Shown piece after piece: positions 46,306 to 59,885 of a stretch of 64,000 bases of DNA; position 1 is the first letter of the stretch, and every line of letters begins with the position of its first letter. A program made the position numbers and the translations under genes. The notes below the pieces were generated by a model, which had not been told where the DNA came from, made no database searches, and saw nothing but the letters and a program-made list of their open reading frames with translations. Origin of the DNA: Strigamia acuminata (Eukaryota; Arthropoda; Chilopoda; Geophilomorpha; Linotaeniidae); assembly GCA_949358305.1 (NCBI GenBank), contig OX442314.1, forward strand, positions 22,067,060-22,131,059, in the 5' to 3' direction.

Positions 46306-47197
46306 GTAAATTCCTAATTGACTAATCTGTTTAATTCGAAAGTGGTGAATACGATGGAGGAAATTGTAAAATTGGTTTAGGGTTATATGTAAATAGAACT
46401 GCATGTGGTATGTTGCGTATAAGGAAATATACAGATGTTCATTTCCGCATCTTCCTGCCCCCCTTTGATGCCTTCTTTGATGTATTGTGGTCGCTTTGTG
46501 TGGATAATCCCTTTGCGCACCAAAAACTCATACTGTGACGGTGTCCAGTAGCAGACAGGTGTCGTGTGCCACAGAATTGACCCTTTTTACCCCAAAAACG
46601 TTTCACATATCACATGTACCCCATGCTGGACTGGACAAATTGACCAGATGGACTCGAACTCCTCCTCCATTTCCTTCTCAATTCTTTCGCTTCATTGAAT
46701 TTTTCGAGGTTTTTTTTTTTTTTTTTGAGAAAAAAAATATTACTTGGTGTCCGGTTTCAAAATTATTATAAACAAACTCTTGAGGGATCTTTAGTTCTTG
46801 TTTTTGTTTGGAATAAAAAAATATCAACTGAACTAACAGACCGGAAATGAGCTTTTTGGAAGACGAGTTTGCATTTCAATCAGTGAATTCCGTCCAGTCC
46901 TTCTTGGGGAATATTTTTTTTGTGAATTTTAAGAAAAAAAGTGAAAAATATTCCCCAGCTGAGTGAGTAATGTCGTCATTGGATGATGATGAGGTCACTT
47001 ATCACACTATGGGGTTCTCTTTTGTTTCTCTTGGGGGTGGAGAACTTATTTTCAACTTGGTTGCCCCCCTTGTAGCAGAATGCAGAAGCATCTGGAAAAT
47101 CGAAGGGTAACACCTGTCATTTATAGATCAATTTGACAATTTGTTTAGTTATTTATGGTTGTTGTTTTTTAGATTTTTATTTTATTATTTATTTTTT

Positions 47198-47390
47198 GTG
47201 TTTTTAAATTATTTTTTATTTTGTTTTTATTTGTTGTGTTCTAAAAATTATTTTTTATTTTCTTTTTCTTTTTTGTGTTCTTAAATTATTTTTTATTTTG
47301 TTTATATTTGTTGTGTTCTTAAATTATTTTTTATTTTGTTTTTATTTTTTGTGTTCTTAAATTATTTTTTATTTTATTTTTATTTTTTCC
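47198..47390. repeat. Tandem repeat, period 38 bp, about five copies
   Basis: GTGTT followed by TAAATTATTTTTTATTTTG-like sequence recurs at 47198, 47236, 47275, 47313 and 47351. Confidence 0.85.
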
Positions 47391-49342
47391 TTTTAAAAAT
47401 ATTTGTAAATGATGATTGTTGATTACTCGACAGCTGTTCTGAATGCATTTAACGCTTAGTGACAAGACAATCTTAAGATGATCATTCATCCACTTGGAGA
47501 TGAGTTTAGTATAAAAAATTGCTTCGTTTAATCACGTTTATTTATTTTTTGTTTCATATTGATGTATTTTGGGCGAGAAAAGCAAATGGCGGCGAAAATA
47601 ATACAGTTCTGCAAAAAAATATTTGGTTTAGGCAAACAAAGATAATTTTTATCGAGAACTTTATTCTGCTTTCTAAAACATCCGAAACTTTGTTATGACG
47701 TGCACATTTTCTAAAATAATATAATAACAGAAAATTAATTTTTCTAATCATTTGTATGCACAAATACTGATTGTGATTTCCAAATGCGTTTCTAGTAGAG
47801 GAAATAGAAAAAGTTAAATAAGAAGATTAAGCTTATCTATACTTTATTTTTTTTTAAAAGTTAAATGATAACCATAGTATATGCTGAACGGAAATAAGTC
47901 TTAGGACTCAAGCCTTTCAGTGTTTTTAATTCCTAGATCGAGGCCAAGACCCACAGATGCGCTGTAATTAAACAATAATTTTAATAATGCTTTTTAATGA
48001 TAGAGAAGAAGCTTAGATTCGTTCCAAATTAAAATTAGTTGCGGTATGCCACATTTTCTTTAAATTTCTTGACAAGCGTGTACGTATAGGCTTGCACAGG
48101 GCGCAACAGATGGCAACCACGGTCGTTCATGTCAGAATATTGAAAACATGGCGAAAAATAATATGATAATCATAATGTGATTTGTATCGATCTTACACGA
48201 AATTGACATTTGTTTAGAGCAGCACGCCACTTAATGAAAATTAAACGTGAGTTTTTTTTTTTTTCTATCGGTAATCGACTTTATATGTCAAATCATGCCT
48301 AATCTGTACACCTAATGATGCGATGCTTATCTTTTCCCTCTCATCCTTCAAGCAGCTGCCAATTTGCACGTGCTCCGAGACCCGATTTGCATGAAATTGC
48401 AAGATATGGTTTTAAAAGATTGCCAGTTAACTAAATTGCAATATTTTTTTTTAAATTCAATTTTAAAATTAATTTTAAATGTAATTTTTTGACAAAATGA
48501 AATTAAAAGTTGTCATTAATGGTGGTTGAAAGGCAATGTCTCGTGGTTTGATTTTGATGGAGTTTTGGCTTGCCCCTTGATCTCAGTCCACTTATCTAAA
48601 CCATCGGCTATTTGACTTTGATTCATGTCTTGTAATTGGACACAATAAGACGCCATAAGGCACCTAATGGCCTCATTTAGCTTGCCATTTTGATCATTTT
48701 ATGGCACGTTCGCGTCCAGTCTACTTCGCTACCCATCTGTTTTGCCAGTTGATTTTACAACATGCGTCACTTAGTGCCATTAAACATTACCCAAAAGTGA
48801 TAGTAAAATTTTTTTGTTTGGAAATTGGTTGTAGGAGGAGAAAAGGGTGTCTTCTTTTGCAAATCACTCGTAGAATGACTTGCTAAATAGTGGAATCATT
48901 AGTGAATGCTCTTGAGCAATGATGAAAAATGATGTGGCTTTTGTTAGTGGATAAAAAGATAACATTATATAGTTTGTTTTAGACGTTTGGTTATATAAGA
49001 ATAAAGTCGATTTATTGTAGTATTGTTATTCAATCAAATAATAATTTATTTTAATGTTTAACGGTTTTTTTTTGTTATTTAATTTGAGCAGGTTTATTTA
49101 GAATTTTGTACGTTGGAAATGTTTGTAAAAAAAATGGCGGATACGTAGTCGGAATCGGGTTTGCGAATTATTTTACATTTATACTGGTCAAACATACATG
49201 TATAACCATGTGAAAAAAAGCGATTTGATTCGTTTACATGTTAATCTCAATCGTTTGACAAAAAAAATTAAAATTTTTAGTTGTGAAAAGCCCAAAAGTT
49301 CATAAATTGAAATATTGAAAATGTTGAAAATGTTTGAAAATT

Positions 49343-49470
49343 AAGACATTTTTAAAAAATAAAACGTTTTAAAAAAAATAAGACATTTTAAAAAAAATAC
49401 GTCAGTTTAAAAAATAAGACATTTTTAAAAAATGAGACATTTTAAAAAAATAAAAACATTTTAAAAAAAT
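49343..49470. repeat. Imperfect A-rich tandem repeat
   Basis: Units around ATAAGACATTTTTAAAAA recur about every 19-21 bases, six or seven times, with small variations. Confidence 0.8.
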
Positions 49471-50666
49471 ATTTTTTTTTTATACATTTAGAATTTAAAA
49501 AAAATAAAGTTATAATTAATTTAGAAGTTTTCGAAAATGTAATCATATTTCACTTTATTTCATTGCAATCTCATCCTGCACTCAAACTCAAAATCAATTC
49601 ACAACGGAAACAAAATGTAATCTGAAATTGCATCAATGGATCAAACAGTTTGTTATATCGTACATGCAATTTAAGATCTACACGTGTTTATGCTCTCCAA
49701 ATCCGGCGTCCTTTTTTTTCCATTTAAACTCCCTCACTCCAGGTGCAATGATGACTTGTATTCTTGCACCAACAATTAATTGTAAATTTTCATCAACTAA
49801 AAAAAAAATAGACAGTCGACGCGTGTTTAATGATGTTGCAATCACATGGTTAAACTCCACCTTTGTTGTGATATTTTTACCTGAGCGTCCCTTTGTACAA
49901 CTTTGATTGGATGCCCAACACCTGCCTTTATGCCCCATACCGGTTCATATTGCAGTTACCCTGCTGAAGGAGCATCAGTTGAGGGTGTGGACACGAGTTG
50001 CGGGTGCGCGAGACCAAAAATGCAGCTGTGGATAAGGAGAATTAGTCTCTGATGCGGGTTAGGCAGCTGAAGCTTGAAACAAAGATCGGGGCGCCATGTT
50101 GGGGGCGCGTGCCGTACTTTGATAGCATCAATGGTATTAATATTTTACAGTACAAGGCGTAAACATGCCATTTAAAACATACGAGCGTCTTGAAATGATT
50201 GTGAGAGGCAAATTTCTTTAGAAATATCGGTTCGGGCCTGGTTTATTTTGGAATGTGGGTAATTTACATGGAGAAGTGAAGTGTTTGGGCTCGAGTGTAC
50301 GCCACTCAGTCGAGAATTAGATGTGTTATACAAGGATTGTTATTGTTGTGTTTGTAGCCAATCATGTTGGTCTGGCCTCAAGCTGGTAGTTGCAGCCCAT
50401 AAGACCCAACCCAAGCAATCCCGCAATAAAATGTCACGGTGCGAAGCTCAATTTGGACTGTGAACAATGAATTATATATACGTGGCAAATGTTTGAAAGC
50501 CTAAAGGCGGAGTTGCATGGCATCTCGTATTGCATTGATGGGAAAAATGTCATAATGATGCGGCCTTGTGTGTTGTGTGATCTGCAGCAGCCTCTTCTTT
50601 GGTTTTCAATTTGTTTTGAAGTCAAATTTATTTAATTTGTTTGAAAAGGTTAAATTAGTGAGTTTT

Positions 50667-50911
50667 AATAAACATGCAGAAAAAAATAGGAAGTTGGACT
50701 TAAACAAGAAGAAAAGATAGGAAATTGTGTTTAAATAAGCAGAAAAAATAGGAGATTGTAATTAAAGAAGAAGAAAAGATAGGAAATTGTACTTAAACAA
50801 GCAGAAAAGATAGGAAATTGTACTTAAACAAGCAGAAAAGATAGGAAATTGTCCTTAAAGAAGCAGAAAAGATAGGAAATTGTACGTAAACAAGCAGAAA
50901 AAACAAATTGT
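50667..50911. repeat. Tandem repeat, period 31 bp, about eight copies
   Basis: Units of the type ACTTAAACAAGCAGAAAAGA plus TAGGAAATTGT start at 50698, 50729, 50760, 50791, 50822, 50853 and 50884, with a decayed unit before. The central units are nearly identical, which suggests recent expansion. Not coding. Confidence 0.95.
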
Positions 50912-51440
50912 TCTGAGAATAAATTTTTTTTCCTTCTAAAATATAAACCTTCGCCAGTCAAATTCGTGCAGGAATCTGAAAATTCATCTCACCAAAAATT
51001 TTCTCATGAAGGACAAAATAAAATAGCAAAACACACGAAAACAATAGATAAAATCATAAATTTATACACAGGAATGAAATACCATAGGAAAATTGCAATT
51101 AGCGGGTTCCAAAATCAGATTACAGCTGTAAAATTATGAGAACAATTTTCAGATGTTGTCAGCAGTCAGTAATAAGCAACATTTGCTGAAGCTTAGCGAA
51201 TCTGAAACACGATAAGCCATCTGCAGATGTTCGCTTTAGGAGCAATATGGAGGAAAATAATTCATAGTCTCCTATATTGAGTATGAGGGCAATAATCAAC
51301 TCAGATTTAGTGCGCGCAGCAAAGCTGTCCAAACCCCCTCTCGACGCGCAGCCTTTTAACATCTGGGCAAAGTCGTAATTTAAGGTTAAAAAAAAATGTT
51401 GTGGACCACCTTAAATTTCATGTACCGTATCTTTTTGCAG

Positions 51441-51490
51441 ATGTTAACACTAAACGAAGGAAAGAATTCAGTTATTTGTCACAATTTTGA
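51441..51490 (+). CDS. Candidate terminal exon of the unknown plus-strand gene
   Basis: After ATCTTTTTGCAG the sequence reads DVNTKRRKEFSYLSQF and a TGA. It is the right phase (needs one base) to follow the exon ending at 46305. The long intron and short length keep confidence low. No close polyadenylation signal was seen (AATAAA near 52142). Confidence 0.22.
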
Positions 51491-54400
51491 CTGACGGGTG
51501 TGGTAATGTCACGTTGTTATTTACAATTTACTCCTTTATTGTGTCATCCTCAGATTGGGTGTAGCAAAAATGAGGCATTCTTTTTATTTTGTTTGACACG
51601 TCCTGGGCGGACGCGACAAGTATAGGGTTCGGTGTGTTCAAAACGGGTAATTTACGCGACCAGGTGGACAACATCTTGTTGAAACTAATTAATGTGTCGT
51701 TCAACGGAATCGAAGTTGTGAAAATTGGTTAAAAATTGGTAAACATGTTTTTATTATTTATTTTTTTTCGGTTTTACAATATATAGTTTAAACAAGTGTA
51801 AAATTAGTTTTATTTAAAGTCAGAACTGTGGATTTTTGATTTATTATTTGTGCAACGATAGGTTTGATGAGGTGATTTCTAAATTTCAATTTATTTTGCT
51901 GTCATTTGATAAGATATATTCTTGTATGAAAAGAGCAGATAACACAGTGAATTTTACTTTTTTTTAGATGTCAATAACTCAATATATCACGAAATAGTGG
52001 CTTTGACTTATGGTATCTTGACATACGAGCTGTTTGTTCCATTTGATTTATGTTTACCAAGACAATTTTTTTTTGTCTGTAAGCAGATTAATTTTAGGAT
52101 ATAATTTTCTTCTTCTTTTTTTTCTTTCTTTTAAATTTCTCTAATAAATATTAAATTAAGTACGTAAAGTGTAAAGTTTATGTGTGTATTTATTAATGAA
52201 CATTAAATATGACAGATGTTTAATAAAAGAGTGTAAGTTTGAGGATTACAAAGTAATTTGTAATAATAATTCTGCACAAATTGCAATTTATTACATTCAG
52301 ATCTTTTTTTTTTGTATTAATTTAGAAAAAATAATTTTATTTTCGTGATGTTACGGACAACTTTTCAAATGCAATTATTTTAATAACAAGTTGAAAGTGT
52401 TGATTTTGTAATTTTATGTTTTCCTCCCCTTATTTAGTTGCCATAGTTACCAGGCATTAGTTCGAAGGTCACATCCGGCGTTGCCTTCAAAATGCACTTC
52501 CTGTCCCCATCAAACCACGAATTTTTCAAATTTCAATAACTGAAATGGCGTTTATACTAAATTGATACGGTATGTTTTATTGAAACAGCATTGCTGAAAT
52601 TATTCATTTACATTATCGAGTTTTATTTATTAAACAAAACAAATCGCATTAAAATAGACACACAAAAATAAAAATACAAGTTGCATTTGATTAGATTTTG
52701 ATGTAAACTTGTAATTTCAATGTGAAATTTCTCACAACTGTCACCTCACAAGTGACAATCATTTTTCAAATTCTCAGGTAATGATTTAAATGAATTTTGT
52801 TAGTGCTTGGGCTAGTGGCTAGGATATCCTCATTGGGCACAACCAGGAAGAAGATTGTCAAACGAGAGATGAAAGAAAACCTTTCTGTTTTGACAACTTA
52901 ATGCGAACCAAGTTTAATTATTGTTACATTTACAATTACACGCGGAAAGATATTTTGACATTTGCCTTCTTTAAGTTCACATACACATGTTTTTCAACGA
53001 GTTGGCACTCGGGATTTTTTACGAATATTATTTTAATTAATTAATCCGACGGATTCAATGTAAATTCATTTTGGGAAATGACTCACAAAGTGGTTTTATT
53101 TAATGTTGTGGTTTTGACATTAGTCATTGTATTGTTTCATCTCCATTCATGGATATCTTGCAATCAGCATCAGATTAGCTAAACATTTTATTTTTATTCT
53201 CTCCTAATTTGGTGGCTTCCTGTTTTCTATCACGTAATTATGAATATGAAAAAATTGAGAATTGGATCGGCCCTATTAATTCTGGTCAAAGGGGTTATCA
53301 CGAGACATTAAGCAGACGATTTAATTTGTTTTTCAGTGTGCTTCGTTTTTATTTTTAGTTAAAAACAAAAGAAAAATGTGATATCCGATATCTTTGAGTT
53401 AAAAATCTGTGTTTACACGAGATTTAGTCGCGGATTTAACTCCGTTTTCATGCGGATCCAGACTCTGTTCACCGGAGAAGGTTCGCACTCCTGAAAATCT
53501 CAGACATTTTAAGTGTGGCGCATTTTCCCGTGGTTTTTCTTAATGAAATTGAAAATAAATGCGTCTAAAATTGATGCAGTAAATCACGTAGATTGTATAT
53601 GATAGTTTATAGCTTCTGAGAATCTAGGATTATTTTTATTCGAATTTGGGGGAGGAAGATTTAAAGTCGTTTACTTTATTCCAAACATGTAGGAGTGAGT
53701 TTATAACGTGGAAATAAAACCGTTTGAATCATTATCTCATTACTTTTTTCTTCGTTTTATCCCCACTCTTTGTCACGAAAGAACAACTCGGTCATTTAAA
53801 CTCCAAGGCCAAAGCAAATCTTAGATTCGTTTGCTCGGGTGACTTATTACTCGAGGAACAATCGCGAGAAACCGTTACTTGTCTATTTCAATCTTGGCAG
53901 TTAATTTATTTATTTAAAACACGTAGAAAGTTTTTTTTTTTAAATTTTTTTTATTTTTATTTTTATTTTTTTATGTGCGTTATTTGTGGTGAATGGTGAA
54001 GCATAAGACGTTACACAAATTAAAACTTGAATTTTTTTTATAATTGAATTTTTTTTTTTAGAGATTTTTCACGGCCGTTGAAAACGACTTAATTATGACT
54101 TTTGCTTCAAAAGGTATGTAAATTTCAAATTTTCCACTTAAATTTATAATAATATAGTATAGAAACTCAATAGAAAGGCATTTTATATTAGTTTTTGCAT
54201 GTTTTAATCGAAAAAAGTGAAAAAAGTGAAATTTTAACGGTAGAAACATTAAACTATGTTCTATTTATAATCCAATTGCGTCTTAATGTTATACGTTTCG
54301 GAAATATAAATCAAAACAGGTGAGGGATACACGATTATGAGTCATATTGTAAGAAGGGGGATAAGGATGTCAAATGGACATCCTAACTGAGTGATTTAAT

Positions 54401-56059
54401 AGATGGAAACACGGAATAAAATAACATTGCTCGTGTCAAAGGGTTAGACAAACGCCTATTGTGTGTTTCAGTGATAAGAAAGGTTAAAAGAAGACCTTTT
54501 GTCATTTGAGGACAATACCAAAAGGGAAACTGCAGTTGATCAAATGACAAAAACTAGTAGGGTAACGACGCTGACTCAATTGGGTTTCAAGGCAACAGGT
54601 GGCTAAGTGCGACTTAAAAAGAATTCCTTCGGTATTTTTTTTTTATTTTTATCTTTTGGCTCTGTTTTCCACCAAAATTTTTTTCCAAGAATTACTATGT
54701 TGCTTTTATTTTTATCACATGGAATTATCTGGACGCAGAGTTTCCATGGAAAGCATGAATTGCTGCCATACCACATGAAAGAGATTGTGTGATAAGTGGG
54801 TGTGTTGTGATATGAAAATGGGGTTTTCTCTTTTTTTTAAAAAATTATACTTGGTGGTTTTCGAGATAAAACGTTTGTTTACTTTTAGAATTTTTTTTTT
54901 AAACTAAAAAAAAAATACATTGTAACAGCTGTTGTGACATGTAGTATTTTTTTTCTGGGGTCAAAGAGTTGTTTTGAGTAACGAAAACAAAATTCTTGAA
55001 AAATAAAATTTAAAAAATGGTGTATTAATGTAAAAATATTATATATATCTCTCATATTTTTTTTTCTTCTATCATAAAAGTGTTGTATAAAAAAAACCGG
55101 CTAAAACCATAGAAGAAAAAAAATACCTTTAAAAAGTGGCATCAAATTTAATTTTATTAAAAACGTGAAACAAAGCAATAAATCTTTAAAACTTAAACTC
55201 TCCTGTTCCTCTATTAATATCCCAGTAGTCCACATTACTCCTCCCTATTAGCTGCCCCTTATTCCCTCTTTTCCCACAATTTTGCCCCAACTTTAACATT
55301 GCTTACACAACTATAGATGTGATGGGCAATAGTGAATTATGAAGCTGCTGTGTTATTAAACGGCTGGCTTCGGATTCCAACCTCAGCCTCCTTAATTGCA
55401 GAGGGAAACTGCTTCTGGAGCCCAGCAATTAGGTGCTCAAATCTCCAACATGTTGCCCTTTTTATCATAAAAGAAAAACCTCTTTCCCCTCAAGCAAAAT
55501 GGAAAAAAAAATAAAAAAAATTCGAGGCTCAAAGGCGGACTGTATGAGTTTTTCCACCCACTGGCGTCTTAAAGACTGAATTTCATGGGAAAAAATAAAT
55601 GGAAAAAGAAAAACAGGAGGAAAAATGAGTGAACTCAAGGCAAAACATTACAAGGAAAAAATTTAAAATTCACATTTTTTTTAAAAAAAATAAAAATAAA
55701 TAAATAAATTCTTTAAATATTTTTGGGGTTTAAAAAATAATAAGAGACTTATACAGTTGACTATTACAAAATGGTTGAACTTTAGAGGGTTAGATTTGAC
55801 ATTCCATAGGATTTTTTTGTCGTATCTCTCTTTTGTATAGGCATGTCGTGATGATCATACTCAAGTAGTGGCAAGATTAACCTTTGCCACCTCTGGCTTT
55901 TGACCTGTTACTGGTTGGGGATTGGTGCCCGGGTTCCCACTATATGTGGTCCTATTTCAATCATGTGTTATCCAAAACAGTCAGGCTGGAGTGGTATTCA
56001 TGGAATCACATGATTTGTTAAATAAATAAATATAAAACATGTATAAAAGTATTTAATTT
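51491..56059. other. Intergenic stretch, nothing recognised
   Basis: AT-rich sequence without convincing exons. A short palindrome, GGATGTC, AAATG, GACATCC, lies near 54366-54384. An open frame at 53724-53999 reads a plausible polar stretch (SGDLLLEEQSRETV) but lacks flanking splice context. Confidence 0.45.
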
Positions 56060-56100
56060 TGTTATTATTATTATTAATATTTTGTTGTATTTACCGTGCT

Positions 56101-56177
56101 GCCTCGAATAAACGCCGGGTCCAAATAGGCGCCGGGACTCCTTTAACCGCCGGGGGGGTCAGCGGCGTTTATTGCAC
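56101..56177. mobile_element. Small inverted-repeat element (AATAAACGCCG arms)
   Basis: 56107-56117 is the exact reverse complement of 56163-56173, with a G+C-rich centre that repeats GCCGGG. It sits at the left end of the copia remnant, apparently inside or beside its 5' LTR. It is probably a short MITE or its remnant. Confidence 0.55.
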
Positions 56178-57211
56178 AGTGTACCCTGCCAGCACATAAA
56201 TATGATTCGCGACCAGATACACAGAGATGAAGTACAATTTGCCAAAGCAAAAGAAGAGAAAAAGCAATTTGGAAAAGAGACAGAATAACAAGACCTGCTA
56301 CAATTGTCAAAAGACTGCTAGAGCAAAGTCAAATTCTATAATTACAATGGATTAGGACACATGGCTGCTGATTGTAAAAAGCCGATAGTTTAATCCAACT
56401 CTTGCGGGAGAGGACAAGGTAGACAAAGCGGAAGAGGACAAGCCGCTAGAGGATGATCTAAACCAGAAGCAGTGTCAACTGTATGGGAACATGAAAATGA
56501 AGGTAAATACGCAAGGACATGCAACGAATGGCACGAATGGCACGAATGGCAACGATAATGGCAGGGGGAAAAGATGAAGAAAAAGACAAAATAAAAGACG
56601 AAGAAAATAAGAAAAGAAGATGAAATTGCAGGAATTTCAACATATTGTGTCGAAGAAACAGAAGCGAACACTGACGAGCTAAAATGGCTGATAGACTCTG
56701 GAGCAACGAGTCACATGATGACGGAAAAAGAAAGCTTTTGCAAATATGAAGAATGTGATGTTGACATTGAATTGGCAAACAAAGATGGAAAAATAAAAGC
56801 CTTTGGAAAATGAGACATTATATGGCATCAAGATGAACAAAATGAAGAATTGAAATTGAAAGATGTATTGCACATGTTCCTGAGCTGGGATTCAATTTGA
56901 TGTCAGTGCCCAAGATAGTGGACGATGAAAATATTGTCATTGAATTCCGCAAAAAGCAAGTTATAGAAACAATGAGATGATGAACATCACTCTGATGACG
57001 GTGGAAAGAAAAGGGAACAAGTTTATAGCAAGAGGATGAGCATTAAATGCTGAAGAGGCAAATTAGCTGAAAACATGACCAGAAGATGGCGTCAGCGATT
57101 ATGATAAATAAGTCACGAGACGATTAAACAAATGAAGAAAGAAGAATTAGTATTAGGTTTAAAAGGAGCCAAGAAGTTAAAAGTGTCTGTGAAGCCTGTG
57201 TAAAAGGCAAG

Positions 57212-57739
57212 ATGAAGAGGAAACCACATAAGAGAATTGCAGTACGCCAAATGAAGAAAATTATGGAATTATTCCACACTGATCTCATTGGACCAATTAC
57301 GCTGGAATCCTTAGATGATTTTAGTCTATTTCTAATGGTGAGAACATTAAAGAAGAAAAGCGAAACTTTCGCAGAGTTGACCAGTTTAATAATAAAGATG
57401 GAGACACAAACTGGATTAAAACTTAAAAAATTAAGATCCCAACAAGAAATATTTGTTGGTTATCCAAGTGGAAGAACGGGATACAGAATTTATGATCCCA
57501 CAACGAAGAATGTAACAGAAAAAAGATATATTCAATTTGATGTAGACCAATTAGGATCAAAATTCATAAATGAAGATGAAAAGAGCTCAAATAAAAGTGA
57601 AGAAACAGTGACGGTTAATCTTTTCGAATATGAAGATCAAAATGAAGACGTAAGTGAAGAAGGAAGAACAGATGAGGAAGATCAACAAGATAGAATAGAC
57701 TTCCAAAATCGAAATGAAGAAGCTACAAACAGACCATAA
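57212..57739 (+). pseudogene. Fused integrase fragment of the copia remnant
   Basis: This 175-codon open frame runs from the pre-integrase zinc region straight to the integrase C-terminal part, so a deletion took out the catalytic core. It then continues with a charged Glu/Asp-rich segment (DEEDQQDRIDFQ) and stops. No functional enzyme is expected. Confidence 0.8.
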
Positions 57740-58050
57740 AGGAATGAAAATTGAAATACTTTGAGAAGAGGGAGGAATAAAGGAGATACAAATGAGATGA
57801 TAAGTGTATGAATTAAAGAAATATTAGAAGAAAGAGAGAGGCAATTGCAAACCCAAGGTGTAAGAAGATCAGAACCGATCAAAGAAAAGGCGATAATTAC
57901 GCAAGAAGTTTTTTAACTAAAGGATTGAATGGAGATATTCTGGAAGGATTACTTAAACAAGTTATGTTAACTCAATAATATTTCTACTTATCATAAATCC
58001 AAGGAGTAGATTTGTTATTATTGTTAATATTTAGTTGTATTTGTGTCATT

Positions 58051-59567
58051 GATGTTTTAATCTAGTGTATTATTTTTACACCAGAGTGTGCCACTATGTA
58101 ATTTATTTTATGACATGTGACAGGATGTGCCATTTCCTGCTAATTAAAAATTCTGTGTGTTCTTGTGTTTTAGAGGAAATAAGAAATGTTTTTATTTCAA
58201 GCCAACTTAGAGAAGATTCAAATTTGTGTTTCAAATTTTGCATAAAAATGCAATTATTATTGATGCATCAAAAAATGCATCTAAAATTGGAACTGTCTTG
58301 AAAAGAGAACTAAATTTGACATTTTATGCATAACTTATTGGCAGCTAATGCATTTTTAGCGCAAAAGCATGCAACAGTGTCACATTACAATCACTAGCCC
58401 ACCCACTGTAGACCTTCTTGTATCTTGTAAAAACAAGTGATAAAAACATCAAGTTCTGTTTAGTCCCATACTTTACTGGTTTTAAAAATGATTGAGTGAC
58501 AAGATAAACAGAGTAAATGAATGGTTTCAGATTTATCTACCACAATTTCATGCCTGGTTGGTTTTTTTGTTGACAAAAAAAGTATACAGTAATAATTAAG
58601 TGCAAGTAAATATATTTTCTAATTTACTGCCATTTACTTCTCCTCTTTATTATCTTTTGTGTTCCATATAGCTCAACTGATGTCTGAGAGCACAAATTGC
58701 ACGAGCTTAAAAAAGTAAACGTTGAACCGGATGCCTTTTGTGTTTGATGACATCATAGGGTAGTGTCAATTCTTTTACAGTTTGGAATTCATGGCAAAAC
58801 AGGTCAGGTGAGATTACTGGGATTCTCAAAACTGTTCTTTTTAGTGCTTGTCACTTGTGAATACCCATAGCATGAGTTTTAGCAGTAGGATTAAGTCGGG
58901 TCTGAGCTTTTTTTTCAACGGCGCTCCTCCCCTGCGCTTAGACTGGGTTTTCGTGATGAGGATTGGCTGTGTGTATGAAAAGCCACCACTTGAGCTGTGT
59001 TTAGGGTTGTGTAACAGGGGTCTAGGGTGTATCTGCTGCCCTGCTCTTGACTGGTTTCAATATTAGATCTGGTTTACTTGAGTCATTGCATTGGAATGTG
59101 TGGTATGCAGAGCATCTCACCTAGGCATTCACATCTTTTGTCATCTTGTTTAAAAAAAAAAGAGGAAACAGAAGGAGACAGTTTTTTTTTATTGTGCAAT
59201 TGAATTGAATGAATGAAATGTTGATTGTTCATTATTCAGTAATTTTGGTCTAAATTATAGACTGTGAGTACAGTCACTGCACATTGGAGAAACTGCATTG
59301 TTTGGGACTTGCTGCAGGTTATAAATAATTTTTTTTTTTAAATTTTAATTACAGTTTGAACAAATAAATTTTTTTGGTTGATGGCAATGATAACATTGTT
59401 CTAAAATCTTAAAATTGCAACAACAATTGGTTCGATTAAGATGCAAATGGCGGTGAATGTTCGTAGAATTTTCATCTTTAAATGCAAATTATTTTGACGC
59501 ATAAGTGATCAATAAAGGAAGAAAAAGTTAATTTTTGCAATGAAACAACAACATAAAAAAGCAATCT
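58051..59567. other. Intergenic stretch, nothing recognised
   Basis: AT-rich, with no exon or repeat that I can name. It ends at the candidate polyadenylation signal of the VWC gene. Confidence 0.45.
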
Positions 59568-59573
59568 TTTATT
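59568..59573 (-). promoter_or_regulatory. Candidate polyadenylation signal of the VWC gene
   Basis: AATAAA on the minus strand, 313 bases after the stop at 59886. Confidence 0.5.
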
Positions 59574-59885
59574 TTGATTACAATTACATGCAAAAATGAA
59601 GAGTAAACATTGAGGTGGAAAACCGAACGAGCTAATATTAGTGCTGCCATCTATGATTGGATTCTGACAACAATTTGAGCACAAAAATATTTCCAAGTGG
59701 CAGAAGCACCTTCCCGTACGCTCATCACAATATCATCATTTAACAAATAGTTAATACAAACATTAAAATTGTCAACTTGTCTTTCACTATACCGTGCAAA
59801 AAAAGACAATTGTATTTTTTTGACATTTTTAGAAATTCTATTAATCATTTTTGTTTGACAGTAGTTTGATAGTTCGAGTTTGTAT

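Larger units (their letters stand above)
46306..51440. other. Non-coding stretch with AT-rich tandem arrays
   Basis: No recognised exon. It contains a 38-bp-period AT-rich array (47198-47390), an AAGACATTTT-type array (49343-49470) and a 31-bp array (50667-50911). Open frames such as 49628-49906 show no family similarity. Confidence 0.45.
56060..58050 (+). mobile_element. Degenerate Ty1/copia retrotransposon, internally deleted
   Basis: Fragments lie in the normal Ty1/copia order but in broken frames. Gag zinc-knuckle remains sit near 56300-56390 (CYNC, then GLGHMAADC). The aspartic protease WLIDSGATSHMM is near 56690. The GAG-pre-integrase zinc motif CEACVKGK is near 57190, followed by the integrase start (MELFHTDLIGPI) near 57262. 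The integrase C-terminal FVGYPSGRTGYRIYDP is near 57450. Most of the integrase core, the reverse transcriptase and RNase H are absent. Possible remains of the two LTR starts are TGTTATTATTATTATTAATA at 56060 and a similar stretch at 58013, but both are low complexity. The element is dead. Confidence 0.85.

Noticed and set aside
47198-50911. Tandem arrays considered as a CRISPR or origin-like array
   Set aside because: Units are contiguous without unique spacers, and the context is a eukaryotic intergenic region.
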